Source: Bacteroides sp.
GTDB lineage: Bacteria > Bacteroidota > Bacteroidia > Bacteroidales > Muribaculaceae
Reading direction: 5' to 3'
Assembly (NCBI GenBank): GCA_014801485.1
Contig: JAAVEC010000001.1
Location: 22,168 to 86,167, forward strand
DNA: 64,000 bases
Position 1 is the stretch's first letter. Each line of letters opens with the position of its first letter. The notes beneath the pieces are model-generated. The model was not told the DNA's origin, did no database searches, and worked only from the letters and a program-made list of their open reading frames with translations. Below are positions 1 to 9,327 of this stretch, in pieces. The position numbers were made by a program, and so were the translations under genes.

Positions 1-204
1 TCAGTAGGAAGAGCAGTGTGCGCACAACACGAAGTGAATGAGAGTTAAGCATTTGCAAATATAAGCTTTTTTCTGTTGGGAATGCTTATTTTATCTGAAA
101 TTTTTCCATGCCTGAGAATTTAAAAAACACTGCGGTGAAAGAACCAAGAGCGGGTGGGCGTTGTTTAGAAATTATCAACGTTACAACTATTAAACACACA
201 CATT

Positions 205-576
205 ATGCTACGTGAACTTATCATCGCAGGTTGCGGCGGCTTCGTGGGCACCGCCGGACGTTATCTCGTTGGCAAATGGTCGGCCGGAATGTGGCACGGC
301 TCATTCCCCATGGGCACTTTTCTCGTCAACGTTATAGGCTGTTTTATCGTAGGTCTTTTCTTCGGCCTGCTTGAAAATTCCAGGGTGATGACGCCAAGCC
401 AGACCGTGCTGCTCATCACCGGCTTCTGCGGTGGTTTCACCACGTTCTCGTCGTTTGCTAATGATATGTGGATTTTGGGCAACAAGGGCAACTGGGGCGT
501 CTTCGCCCTCTATCTCTCGGCCAGCGTGGTTCTGGGTATTCTCTGCGTGTGGGCCGGCCGCGCCATCATCCGCTGA
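205..576 (+). CDS. crcB: Fluoride efflux transporter CrcB/FEX family
   Basis: 123 aa, four hydrophobic segments, GGFVGTAGRYLVGKW and GFCGGFTTFSSFANDMW motifs typical of CrcB. Confidence 0.93.
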   Translation: MLRELIIAGCGGFVGTAGRYLVGKWSAGMWHGSFPMGTFLVNVIGCFIVGLFFGLLENSRVMTPSQTVLLITGFCGGFTTFSSFANDMWILGNKGNWGVFALYLSASVVLGILCVWAGRAIIR

Positions 577-600
577 TCCTGAAAATAGAATAATCATACA

Positions 601-638
601 ATAAAAGCCATCTTCGCCCGGGCGAAGATGGCTTTTAT
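601..638. terminator. Bidirectional terminator: 38-bp perfect palindrome between convergent genes
   Basis: ATAAAAGCCATCTTCGCCC|GGGCGAAGATGGCTTTTAT, 19-bp arms, A-tract/T-tract on both sides. Confidence 0.85.
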
Positions 639-655
639 CGTGAAGGGGCTCCTGA

Positions 656-1894
656 TCACTGCACGCGGGTGCAGCCGGCGGCGGAGAGTAGGGCGGCGAG
701 CTGCTCGGCGTGGTCGCCGTGGAGAATCACGTGGTGATTGCCCAGGCTGTTGCGCAGGAAGTAGCCGGCAGGACGGTTGAAGTGGAGACGCACCTGCGTG
801 CGGCACATGTTGTGGTTGTTGAGGTTGTCCTGGAGATAGGCGGCGGTCACGAAGAAGCGGTCGAGTTCGGGGCTGCCGATTTTTATAACCGTGACCTTGC
901 CCTGGGGTAGCATACCCTGGATGGCGACGCCGCTGAGCGACTCAAAGTGGTTGCGGATCACGTAGTTCTGCGTTTGGTCGAGACCGATGGTGCAGTGGGC
1001 CATGATCACCTCGTTGCTGTAGGTGTCGATGCGTGAGGGATTGGCCATGAACGACGACTGGCCTGTGGCGGCTTTTACGAACATCATGGTGAAGAGCGTC
1101 TGCAGGTCGCCCTCGCATCCTGCCATGATGCCTTCGTCGTTGAGCAGCGAGAGTGCCAGGCAGCCGGTGGTGGCAGTGCGTTCGAGCAGGCGGAAGCAGG
1201 CGAGAGTGATGGCCGAGAGGTTGTCTTCCTCGACCACTCGCTTGATGGCCACGGCCAGGCGCATGGCCTTGGTGATTTCGGCGGCATCGGGTTCCACGCA
1301 GCCGGCGGCTCGTGCGGAGAAGGCGGCGCAGGCGTCGGCCACGGCGGCATCATCCACGGCATCATAGTATTCATAGACGCGGTCGAGGGGGATGTGCACA
1401 AGCTCGATGCCCCAGCGCTCGTGGGCTGCACGAGGGTCTATGCCTGAGGAGATAAGCCAGTCGGAGGGAGTGCCTATCACGCCCACGCGCTGTCCTGCGA
1501 GGCGCTCTCGCACCTGGTGGAGGCGGCTGAGCTGCGTGAGGCGCTCGCATATCTGCGAGATGGTGCCGTGCACCACTTCGCTCACCACGCCGCGGTGGCG
1601 CAGATAGGATGCCGTCTCCAGGGCGGCCGCCAGCGAGTTGTGGGTGCCGTCGGCCACGAGCAGGGCGGGCTGGGGGAGGGTGTGGAAGGCATCTTTCACC
1701 TGGCATTCCACGCCGCCGGTGGCGATGAACAGGGCGGTGAAGCTGCCGGCAGGGATTTCGGCCACGCGATCGGGGGTGAAGATTTCCACGTGCTCGAAGG
1801 TGCGTTCGAGTTCGTCGATGATAGCCTGATGCGACTGGCGCACCATGGAGGCGTCGTGGAGCACTGAGGTGAAGGCGATGAGGTTGAGTGTCAT
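656..1894 (-). CDS. L-fucose/L-arabinose isomerase-like family protein
   Basis: ORF trimmed to MTLNLIAFTSVLHD...; sugar-isomerase-like pattern (E-L/A residues, CEGDLQTLFTMMFVKAATGQSSFMANPS). Confidence 0.6.
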   Translation of the reverse strand: MTLNLIAFTSVLHDASMVRQSHQAIIDELERTFEHVEIFTPDRVAEIPAGSFTALFIATGGVECQVKDAFHTLPQPALLVADGTHNSLAAALETASYLRHRGVVSEVVHGTISQICERLTQLSRLHQVRERLAGQRVGVIGTPSDWLISSGIDPRAAHERWGIELVHIPLDRVYEYYDAVDDAAVADACAAFSARAAGCVEPDAAEITKAMRLAVAIKRVVEEDNLSAITLACFRLLERTATTGCLALSLLNDEGIMAGCEGDLQTLFTMMFVKAATGQSSFMANPSRIDTYSNEVIMAHCTIGLDQTQNYVIRNHFESLSGVAIQGMLPQGKVTVIKIGSPELDRFFVTAAYLQDNLNNHNMCRTQVRLHFNRPAGYFLRNSLGNHHVILHGDHAEQLAALLSAAGCTRVQ

Positions 1895-1910
1895 AATGAT
1901 GTATTGCGGT

Positions 1911-2519
1911 TTAATTCGATAATTCGGCGGATGAGGCCCTTGCGGCAGCCACGGCGGCGGCCACCTGCTCGATCGAAACGGTGGGATCGTCATCGGTTTC
2001 GAGTAGCAGGCGCCCGGCAGGGATTGCGGCTGCAGTGGCAGGATTGAAGTGCGGCCCCAGCGAGATGTGCATCCCGGCCCTGAGTAGCTGCTCGGCCAGG
2101 GCGGGAGCGCCTCGGAATCCGTGGATTATCCACGGCTGCACGGGGCGCAGGCGCCGGTGCAGCTCCAGGAGCTCGGCCCACGCGCGCACGCAGTGCACTA
2201 TGAGGGGTTTGGCCAGGGAGTCGGCCAGGCGCGCATGGCGCTCCATCAGCTCAATCTGCTCGGGCAACGACGCTCCGCGCAGGCGGTCGAGGCCGGCCTC
2301 GCCTATGGCCGCTATGCGGTCGTCGGCGGCCAGGCGTTCCACCAGCGGCCACAGCTCTGCGCCCTCGGCGCTGCGCCAGGGATGCACGCCGGTGCTGTAG
2401 AGAGCCCCGGCAGGAGTGGCGGGGATGGGGCCGGCGTCGGGCTCGATGTTGACGATGGCGCTCCCCGCGGGTGCGTGGAGGTTGTGGGTGTGTATGTCGC
2501 GGACGCCTGTGGGTATCAT
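1911..2519 (-). CDS. TatD family hydrolase (metal-dependent)
   Basis: Trimmed start [47 protein letters not shown] motifs of the TatD fold; start overlaps the yidD stop by 4 nt. Confidence 0.85.
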   Translation of the reverse strand: MIPTGVRDIHTHNLHAPAGSAIVNIEPDAGPIPATPAGALYSTGVHPWRSAEGAELWPLVERLAADDRIAAIGEAGLDRLRGASLPEQIELMERHARLADSLAKPLIVHCVRAWAELLELHRRLRPVQPWIIHGFRGAPALAEQLLRAGMHISLGPHFNPATAAAIPAGRLLLETDDDPTVSIEQVAAAVAAARASSAELSN

Positions 2520-2746
2520 GGCACGGGGTCGTAGCCGCTGCCACCCCAGGGATGGCAGCGCATTATACGCTTGATGGCGAGCCATGTGCCGCGCAGGGGG
2601 CCGTGGCGCCGCAGTGCTTCCAGGGCATAGGCGCTGCAGGTGGGGGTGTAGCGGCACGCAGGCGGCAGCAGGGGTGATATCGCGGCCCGGTAGAAGTGTA
2701 TGGGCAGCGAGAGCAGTGCTACGGCTATACGGCTGGGGGCGTTCAT
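2516..2746 (-). CDS. yidD: Membrane protein insertion efficiency factor YidD
   Basis: 76 aa, [28 protein letters not shown]...[14 protein letters not shown]. Confidence 0.96.
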   Translation of the reverse strand: MNAPSRIAVALLSLPIHFYRAAISPLLPPACRYTPTCSAYALEALRRHGPLRGTWLAIKRIMRCHPWGGSGYDPVP

Positions 2747-3159
2747 GCTTGCTGGCAGGGAGATTGATCGGTGGCTGATGCTGCCAGGCGCCCGAGCAGC
2801 CTGGTGACGGCGCGCTCCACGGCGGCGTAAGGCTCAAGACCGGAGGCCACATATACGAAGGCCACATCGGTGCGGGCGCCCTCAGGCAGCGCGAAGGCAG
2901 CGTGGTTGAGGCGGAATGCCTCGCGGATGCGGCGTCGCATGAGCACGCGGTCCACGGCGTGGCGCAGGCGCCGCTTGGGCACCACTATCACGAAGGCCAG
3001 CGGCGAGTCGCTGCGGCGTGCGCTGCCGTGGCGCCACACGGCACGCAGCGGATAGGCCAGGGCGCTGTCCACATCGGGGGTGCGGGCAAAAAGCGCCTCA
3101 ATCGCTGTGGGCGAACAGAGGCGCTGTTTCTTGTATAGTCTGAGGCCGCAGGGCATCAC
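2743..3159 (-). CDS. rnpA: Ribonuclease P protein component
   Basis: [22 protein letters not shown] motif; adjacent to yidD. Confidence 0.9.
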   Translation of the reverse strand: MMPCGLRLYKKQRLCSPTAIEALFARTPDVDSALAYPLRAVWRHGSARRSDSPLAFVIVVPKRRLRHAVDRVLMRRRIREAFRLNHAAFALPEGARTDVAFVYVASGLEPYAAVERAVTRLLGRLAASATDQSPCQQA

Positions 3160-3959
3160 TCGGCGTTCTGCGGAGGTTGCACTTTGGCCAGATAATTGTC
3201 GATGGCCTGGGTCATCGAGGGGGCCTCGGGAGAGGGAGCGGCCACGTCCACGCGCAGGCCTGCGTCGGTAGCGGCCTTGGTGGTGGTGGCGCCGAAGGTG
3301 GCGATGGCTATGTCGCCCTGCTTGAACTCGGGGAAGTTCTTGAGCAGCGACTGGATACCCTGGGGGCTGAAGAACACGAGCATGTCGTAGTCGAAAGGCT
3401 CGTCGGGCGCAAAGTCGTTGCTCACGGTGCGATACATCACGGCGGGCGTGAAGTTCACCTTGCTGTCGGCCAGGAGCGCCGAGTCCTTGCCGTTGTGCAC
3501 GTCGCTCACGGCAAAAAGATACTTCTCGGTCTTGTGCTTCACCATCGAGGGGATGATGTCGGCGAGCTTTCCGGTCTTGGAGGCGAAAATCTTGCGCTTG
3601 CGGTAGACGATATACTTCTGGAGATAGTGGGCGATGCTCTCCGACGAGCAGAAATACTTCTGGGTGTCGGGAATATTCACGCGGGTCTCTTCTGCCAGAC
3701 GGAAGAAATTGTCAATTGCCGTCTTGGCGGTGAAGATGATGGCCGTGTAGTCGGCGATATTTATTTTCTGAGCTCTGAAATCCTTGACGGAAAGTCCTTC
3801 CACTTTGATGAAGGGACGGAACACGATTTCCACACCGTATTTTTCTGCTATTTCAAAATAAGGTGATTTTTCGGTGTCGGGCTTTGGCTGCGATACTAAT
3901 ATCTTCTTTATGCTCACTTCGATTGCTCGTTTCAAAGGGTGTGGTAGCGCACCCGGCAT
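3156..3959 (-). CDS. hemD: Uroporphyrinogen-III synthase
   Basis: HemD-like (SIKKILVSQPKPD..., FFSPQGIQSLLKNFP, IATFGATTTKAATDAGL); start chosen for the TGATG overlap with the upstream stop. Confidence 0.85.
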   Translation of the reverse strand: MPGALPHPLKRAIEVSIKKILVSQPKPDTEKSPYFEIAEKYGVEIVFRPFIKVEGLSVKDFRAQKINIADYTAIIFTAKTAIDNFFRLAEETRVNIPDTQKYFCSSESIAHYLQKYIVYRKRKIFASKTGKLADIIPSMVKHKTEKYLFAVSDVHNGKDSALLADSKVNFTPAVMYRTVSNDFAPDEPFDYDMLVFFSPQGIQSLLKNFPEFKQGDIAIATFGATTTKAATDAGLRVDVAAPSPEAPSMTQAIDNYLAKVQPPQNAE

Positions 3960-4810
3960 CAGCGGGCTATCGTGCCTGCAAGTGCCAGAATGCACAAAAC
4001 GGGTACTATTTCAAGAGTGCAAAGGTACAAAATAAAATAGACTAATGAGGTATATCCCGTGTAAAAAATTCTAAAACCCTTGACAATGAAGATGAGCCGG
4101 CCCATGAAATAGACGGCCACGGCTATTGCCAGGCACGGCTGCCACGCATCAGGATAGAACACTCCGGCGAGCACCGGCACCGAGAGCACGAGCCCGGTGA
4201 TGCCCTGCGATGCCTGGAATCCGTCCACCCAGCGACGGCCGGCGGTGGTGTCCGGGGCGAAGGTGTAGGCCAGCACGTTGTAGATGCCCAGCTGAAACAC
4301 GTAATAAGCACCGGCCACTCCCGCCAGGGCCAGAATGAGGCGGGTGGAACGGCCGTCGTCCACCTCGGGCACGGGGTCGACGATGGAATAGAGCAGCAGT
4401 CCCACGTAGGCGGCGTATTGCAGGGCGAGAACCCATTGCACGCGCCGGCGTCCGGAAGTGGTGTCGTCGAAGGCGTTTTCGCGGCGGCGCAGGCTCCAGA
4501 GGTCTTTCACGCTCTCGGCCATGGCCCGGCCGAAGTAGCTGTAGGCCAGCAGGCAGCCCACGAAGAGCACTGCCAGCATTCCCAGCACGGCAGGCTGGCG
4601 GGCCGGGTGCAGGGCGCGGGGCTCGGCCGGCATTCCCGAGCAGGCGGCCGATTGCCTGGCGGCCTCGCGGGCGCACGCCTCGAATCCGCTCGTGTCGATG
4701 GGGCGCGGCTCCACCATGGCGCCCAGCGCGTGGTCGAGCGAGGCGTCGAAGGGGCGCGGCAGTGGCGACTGCGGTGGCAGATACAGGGTGTCGGCGGCGC
4801 CAGGATTCAC
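3959..4810 (-). CDS. DUF4271 domain-containing membrane protein
   Basis: Multi-TM protein directly upstream of hemD, as is common in Bacteroidales; YTGYTSLVYFILYLCTLEIVPVL C-terminus. Confidence 0.8.
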   Translation of the reverse strand: MNPGAADTLYLPPQSPLPRPFDASLDHALGAMVEPRPIDTSGFEACAREAARQSAACSGMPAEPRALHPARQPAVLGMLAVLFVGCLLAYSYFGRAMAESVKDLWSLRRRENAFDDTTSGRRRVQWVLALQYAAYVGLLLYSIVDPVPEVDDGRSTRLILALAGVAGAYYVFQLGIYNVLAYTFAPDTTAGRRWVDGFQASQGITGLVLSVPVLAGVFYPDAWQPCLAIAVAVYFMGRLIFIVKGFRIFYTGYTSLVYFILYLCTLEIVPVLCILALAGTIAR

Positions 4811-5502
4811 GAGCGGTCTTTGAGCAGGATTTGCGCCAGGCGCTCCACGCCTTCGGAGGCCGGGGCGGATATCACGTGCACGCTGGCGGGCACGGCGGCC
4901 GGGCGCGGGTCGATGTAGTAGACGGGCACGCCGGGGCGCACGTATTGCAGCAGCGAGGCCGCGGGATATACGCTCAGCGAGGTGCCTATGATCACGAATA
5001 TATCGGCCTGCTCCACGATGCGCGCGGCGGGCTCGAAAGGCGGCACGGCTTCCTGAAAAAACACTATGTGGGGCCGCACGGCGTGGCCGTCGATGCGCGT
5101 CTCGGGCGTGGTGCGCGTGCCTGCCGGCAGGGTGAAGAGCAGCGAGGGGTCGTCCATGGCGCGCACCTTGCGCAGCTCGCCGTGCAGGTGTAGCACGCGA
5201 GTGCTTCCGGCGCGCTCGTGCAGGTCGTCCACGTTCTGGGTGATGATGTCTACGTCGAAGTATTTTTCCAGGCGTGCCAGCGCGAGATGGCCGGCGTTGG
5301 GCTCCACGGTGTCGAGCTGATCGCGGCGGTCGTTATAGAAGTTGTGGACCAGGGCCGGGTCGGCGGCGAAGCCGTCGGCGCTGCACACCTGCATCACCGG
5401 ATAGCGCTCCCAGAGGCCGTCGGCATCGCGGAAGGTGGAGATGCCGCTCTCGGCGCTCATTCCGGCGCCGGTGCTGATCACGAGACGTGGCTTGCGGTTC
5501 AT
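4807..5502 (-). CDS. cobB: NAD-dependent protein deacylase, Sir2 family
   Basis: GAGMSAESGISTFRDADGLW, TQNVDDLHERAGS, HLHGEL, IGTSLSVYPAASL. Confidence 0.95.
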   Translation of the reverse strand: MNRKPRLVISTGAGMSAESGISTFRDADGLWERYPVMQVCSADGFAADPALVHNFYNDRRDQLDTVEPNAGHLALARLEKYFDVDIITQNVDDLHERAGSTRVLHLHGELRKVRAMDDPSLLFTLPAGTRTTPETRIDGHAVRPHIVFFQEAVPPFEPAARIVEQADIFVIIGTSLSVYPAASLLQYVRPGVPVYYIDPRPAAVPASVHVISAPASEGVERLAQILLKDRS

Positions 5503-6863
5503 TCTTCGTCGATGAAGTTGATGCTGTTGGCGTCGGCAGCAGCGGGGCGTGAGGGGGTTGATGGAGCTGCGGGAGCTGCCGCTGGCTGGGGGGTAGCCTT
5601 GATGTTCTGCACCAGGCGGCGGTCGCGGTTGTAGGCAGGAGTGTTTTCAAATCGCTCGATCACATCGTCGTTCTCCAGGCTTTCGTCGTCGAGGATGATA
5701 TATCGCTGGCGATCCTGGGTGCGGATGGTCTCGCCTATCTTCTCTTCGCCGTACCATTTTGTGATTTCTGCGATGTCTTTTGCCGTGGGCTGTTCGGCCA
5801 CTGCCGCCGCTTTGGGGGCGTGGGGGTCGCCGGTGATCACGAGGTCGGCGCTGCCGTTCTCGTTTTCGTGCACGGTGATTCCGAAACCGGAGGCGAGCAC
5901 GGTGAGCTTCACCTTGTTGCCCAGAGTTTCGTCGTATTTGATACCCCATATCACTTCCACCTCCGGGTCGATCTTGTTCACGAAGTCGTTGAACTCCTTG
6001 GCTTCCTTGGCCTTGAACTGCACCTCGGCCTCGCGTGAGTAGCAGAGGTTGAAGAGCAGGTGCTTGCTGGTGAAGACGTCGGTGTTGTTGAGCAGGGGCG
6101 AGTTCAGAGCATCCTCAATGGCTTTGGTCACGCGGTTTTCGCCTTCGCCGTAGCCAATGGATATGATGGCAGTGCCGCCGTCGCGCAGGGTGGTGTCCAC
6201 ATCGTTGAAGTCGAGGTTGATATAGCCCTGATTGGTGATGATTTCCGAGATGGAGCGTGCGGCTGTGGCCAGCGTTTCGTCGGCCTTGGCGAAAGCTTCC
6301 TCGAATATTTCGTCGGGGTAGATGTCGGTGAGGCGTTCGTTCTGGATCACCAGCAGGGCGTCCACGTATTTGCTCATTTCCTCGGCTCCGGCCAGTGCTT
6401 TCTTGATTTTGCGCAGTCCCTCGAAGAGGAAGGGGATGGTGACGATGCCTATTGTGAGCAGGCCTTTCTCGCGGGCGATGCGGGCCACTACCGGACCTGC
6501 GCCCGTGCCTGTGCCTCCGCCCATGCCGGCGGTCACGAACACCATGTCGATGTCGTCGCTGAAGAGCTTCTCGATATCCTGGGCGCTCTCCTCGGCTGCG
6601 GCTTTGGCGCGCTCGGGCTTGGCTCCGGCGCCGCGTCCTTTGGTGACGGTGGGGCCCAGGAGCACCTTGGTGGGCACGGGCGATGAGTTGAGGGCCTGGC
6701 GGTCGGTGTTGGCCACAACGAAGGATACGCTGCGGATGTCCTGACCGTACATGTAGTTGACGGCATTGTTGCCGCCTCCACCCACGCCCACTACCACGAT
6801 GCGGTTGGGTTCGGTTTCGGCTTGCTCGTATTTGTCGAGATACTGGTTATCTTCGGGTGCCAT
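5499..6863 (-). CDS. ftsZ: Cell division protein FtsZ
   Basis: GVGGGGNNAVNYM, GMGGGTGTGAGPVVA tubulin signature. Confidence 0.99.
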   Translation of the reverse strand: MAPEDNQYLDKYEQAETEPNRIVVVGVGGGGNNAVNYMYGQDIRSVSFVVANTDRQALNSSPVPTKVLLGPTVTKGRGAGAKPERAKAAAEESAQDIEKLFSDDIDMVFVTAGMGGGTGTGAGPVVARIAREKGLLTIGIVTIPFLFEGLRKIKKALAGAEEMSKYVDALLVIQNERLTDIYPDEIFEEAFAKADETLATAARSISEIITNQGYINLDFNDVDTTLRDGGTAIISIGYGEGENRVTKAIEDALNSPLLNNTDVFTSKHLLFNLCYSREAEVQFKAKEAKEFNDFVNKIDPEVEVIWGIKYDETLGNKVKLTVLASGFGITVHENENGSADLVITGDPHAPKAAAVAEQPTAKDIAEITKWYGEEKIGETIRTQDRQRYIILDDESLENDDVIERFENTPAYNRDRRLVQNIKATPQPAAAPAAPSTPSRPAAADANSINFIDEE

Positions 6864-6888
6864 ATATCGTAATGTGGTTGAGGGTGAT

Positions 6889-8412
6889 TCAATCGTCCAT
6901 GTCTTCGGGGCCGGTGGTGCCGATGACGGTTTTTCCGAAGTTGGTCATAAGTCTGCGTAGTCCTTTGAAACGGCCTCCCTTGTTTTTGCCGTTGTCTTCA
7001 TCGTAGTTGTCGTAGTCGGGGTCTACGTACTGCTTTGTCGACTTTCCGCCTTTGGGGCGCTTGGGACGGCGCTCTTCTTCGTAGTCGTCGTCATCGTCGG
7101 GGTCGTCGTTCAAGACGTCGTCGCTGTCGGATTCGTCGTCGTAGCGGCGGCGGTCGTAGCCGCGCGGATTGCGGTAGCCGGGCTGGTAGCGCTCTTCCAC
7201 GGCGTCGTGGCCGTAGGGGTCTTCATCCTCGGCCGGGCGCTCGGGCGCAGTCTCGGGCAGGGCCGAGAGATCGCTGCCATCCACGCCTGCGGGCCATGCG
7301 GCCAGAGCCATGATTTCGAGGGATGTGATGGGGTCGGCTCCGGTGGTGCCGGGGCGCACGCGGTTGTCGGCCGGTGCGGTGCGCACCTTCATCTTGGTCT
7401 GCGTCTCAAAGAGTTCGGCCATGCGTCGCATTCCGGTAGCGCCGCCGGTGAGGATGATGCCGGCAGGGAGGTCGGCGGTCTTGAATCCGGCGGTTTCGAT
7501 GCGATGTATCACGTTGGCGATAATCTCGCCGGCGCGGGCCTGGGAGTAGCTGTTGATTTCCTTTGCGTCGATGCCGGAGGCGTCGCTGTCGGCGATGGCC
7601 GATGCCTGATTCACCTTGATATACTCGGCCTGCTCCTCGGTGCATCTGAGGCCGCCGGCCAGGTCGATGGTGATATTGCGTCCGCCCATCGGGAGCGTCA
7701 CGAGCGACTGCAGGGCACCCTCGCGGTGGATGCTCACGGTGGTGGTCTCGGCGCCCATATCCACGAGCACGCAGCCTAATTGCTGCTCGCTGGGCGTGAG
7801 GGCCATGGCTGCGATTGCCAGCTGGCGCGGGATGTAGACGCGCTCAAGGGCCACGGGCTGGCCGTCGGGCGTGTCGGCCCCGCCGGTCATGCGCACTCGT
7901 TCGAGGTTGGTGCGGTTGGAGGGGTCGGCCAGCACCACCGTCACCTTGGCCTGGATGCTGCGGCAGGTGCATCCGATGGCCTTCTGCACCTTGGTGGTGT
8001 CGACCTTGTAGGTGCGAGGCAGCACGGCCAGCACCTGGCGGTCGGCCGGGAGGTTGAAGGTGGCCTCTCTCTTGAGGCGCTCGATGGTTTCGGGGGTGAT
8101 ATCGGTCTCTTCGCCGAAGCGTGCTTCGGCCTCTGAATGAACGCTCCTGACCGAGCGGCCGCCCAGAGCCACCCTTATGCGCCTGATCTTGCGCGGAGCC
8201 ACGGCGGGGTCGTTTTCGAGGCGCCGGAGCACCTCGTCTACGGCTGCGGCCACTTCCTGGATGTTCTGCACGCGTCCGTGGCGCACACATCCGGTGGTGC
8301 TCACCTGGTGCATGGCCACGAGCGTGGCTGCTCCGTCGCTGTCGGTGCGTGCCACCGCACCTTTCACTTTGCTGCTGCCGATTTCAAGCACGGCTGTGTA
8401 TCTGGCGTCCAT
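6889..8412 (-). CDS. ftsA: Cell division protein FtsA
   Basis: Actin-like fold (DMGAETTTVSI, GGATGMRRMAELFE), upstream of ftsZ; C-terminal amphipathic segment GRFKGLRRLMTNFGKTVIG. Confidence 0.96.
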   Translation of the reverse strand: MDARYTAVLEIGSSKVKGAVARTDSDGAATLVAMHQVSTTGCVRHGRVQNIQEVAAAVDEVLRRLENDPAVAPRKIRRIRVALGGRSVRSVHSEAEARFGEETDITPETIERLKREATFNLPADRQVLAVLPRTYKVDTTKVQKAIGCTCRSIQAKVTVVLADPSNRTNLERVRMTGGADTPDGQPVALERVYIPRQLAIAAMALTPSEQQLGCVLVDMGAETTTVSIHREGALQSLVTLPMGGRNITIDLAGGLRCTEEQAEYIKVNQASAIADSDASGIDAKEINSYSQARAGEIIANVIHRIETAGFKTADLPAGIILTGGATGMRRMAELFETQTKMKVRTAPADNRVRPGTTGADPITSLEIMALAAWPAGVDGSDLSALPETAPERPAEDEDPYGHDAVEERYQPGYRNPRGYDRRRYDDESDSDDVLNDDPDDDDDYEEERRPKRPKGGKSTKQYVDPDYDNYDEDNGKNKGGRFKGLRRLMTNFGKTVIGTTGPEDMDD

Positions 8413-8463
8413 TGAGAGATTTATATGGGGTGTTTTGTCGATTATTATTCGTTGGAGGGGGTG

Positions 8464-9327
8464 TTATTGATAAGCGTTGTCGGGCACGATGCCGTTGTCG
8501 GCCTCGCGGGGGTCGAATCCCTGCACGGTCTCGGCATCGGCGTCGATGAATTCTTCCTCGGCCACGGCCAGCTGCACGTCGGAGAGATGGCCTGCGCGAC
8601 GCGTGGCCACCACCTGGCCCGCCCACTTCACGCTGATGGTGTCGTAGCTGTTCCAGCCGCGCACGGGCGATACCGAGCGGTAAAACCGCTGCAGGCGTGC
8701 AAATTTGCCGGGCATATCGGCCGTGTCGCCGAAGTTGATCACGTGGCCCCGCATGGCGGGCACTATGATGATGTCGCCCGAGGGAGTGCTCACCACGGTG
8801 CTCACCAGCGCGTCGAGCTCGGGACGCGAGGCCACGTAGCTGAGCAGGGGCAGCAGGCGGGCCGGCGTGTGGCGCTCGTTGAAGCTGCCGCACACCACGG
8901 GCACGTCCACGTGGTAGCGCGCCTCAGCGCTGATGCGCTTGCCATGGGCGTTGATGTAGTACGACTCGGCGCCGTGGCTATCGAAGACCCGCGCCACGGG
9001 CACCATGGGCACGATGTCCACGGCGAGGCTGCCGTCGGAGAGCACGGCCACGTTGGCGCGCTCGATTTTGTCGGAGGCCAGCAGGGCTTCCTCCATGCGG
9101 CAGATGCTCAGGGAGCAGCGTGGCATGCCGGGCACGACTGCAGCCGTGAAGTCGCGCTCGATGTCGGCCGGGGTGATGAATCCCGTGTGCATAGAGTCCT
9201 TCACTCCTATGTGCACCTTGCCCAGGGGCATGTGCGCGGCGGTGTCGGCTGATGCGGCCATCGCAAAGACCAGATACACCAGCAGCACTACCGTGCAGGC
9301 ACACATTATGATGGAGCGTTTCGTCAT
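8464..9327 (-). CDS. ftsQ: FtsQ/DivIB-like cell division protein
   Basis: Single N-terminal TM, position between murC and ftsA, short POTRA-like region. Confidence 0.85.
   Translation of the reverse strand: MTKRSIIMCACTVVLLVYLVFAMAASADTAAHMPLGKVHIGVKDSMHTGFITPADIERDFTAAVVPGMPRCSLSICRMEEALLASDKIERANVAVLSDGSLAVDIVPMVPVARVFDSHGAESYYINAHGKRISAEARYHVDVPVVCGSFNERHTPARLLPLLSYVASRPELDALVSTVVSTPSGDIIIVPAMRGHVINFGDTADMPGKFARLQRFYRSVSPVRGWNSYDTISVKWAGQVVATRRAGHLSDVQLAVAEEEFIDADAETVQGFDPREADNGIVPDNAYQ

Noticed and set aside
121-204. Fluoride riboswitch upstream of crcB
   Set aside because: I could not find the conserved GGnGATGG...GCC-type aptamer elements; leader appears unstructured
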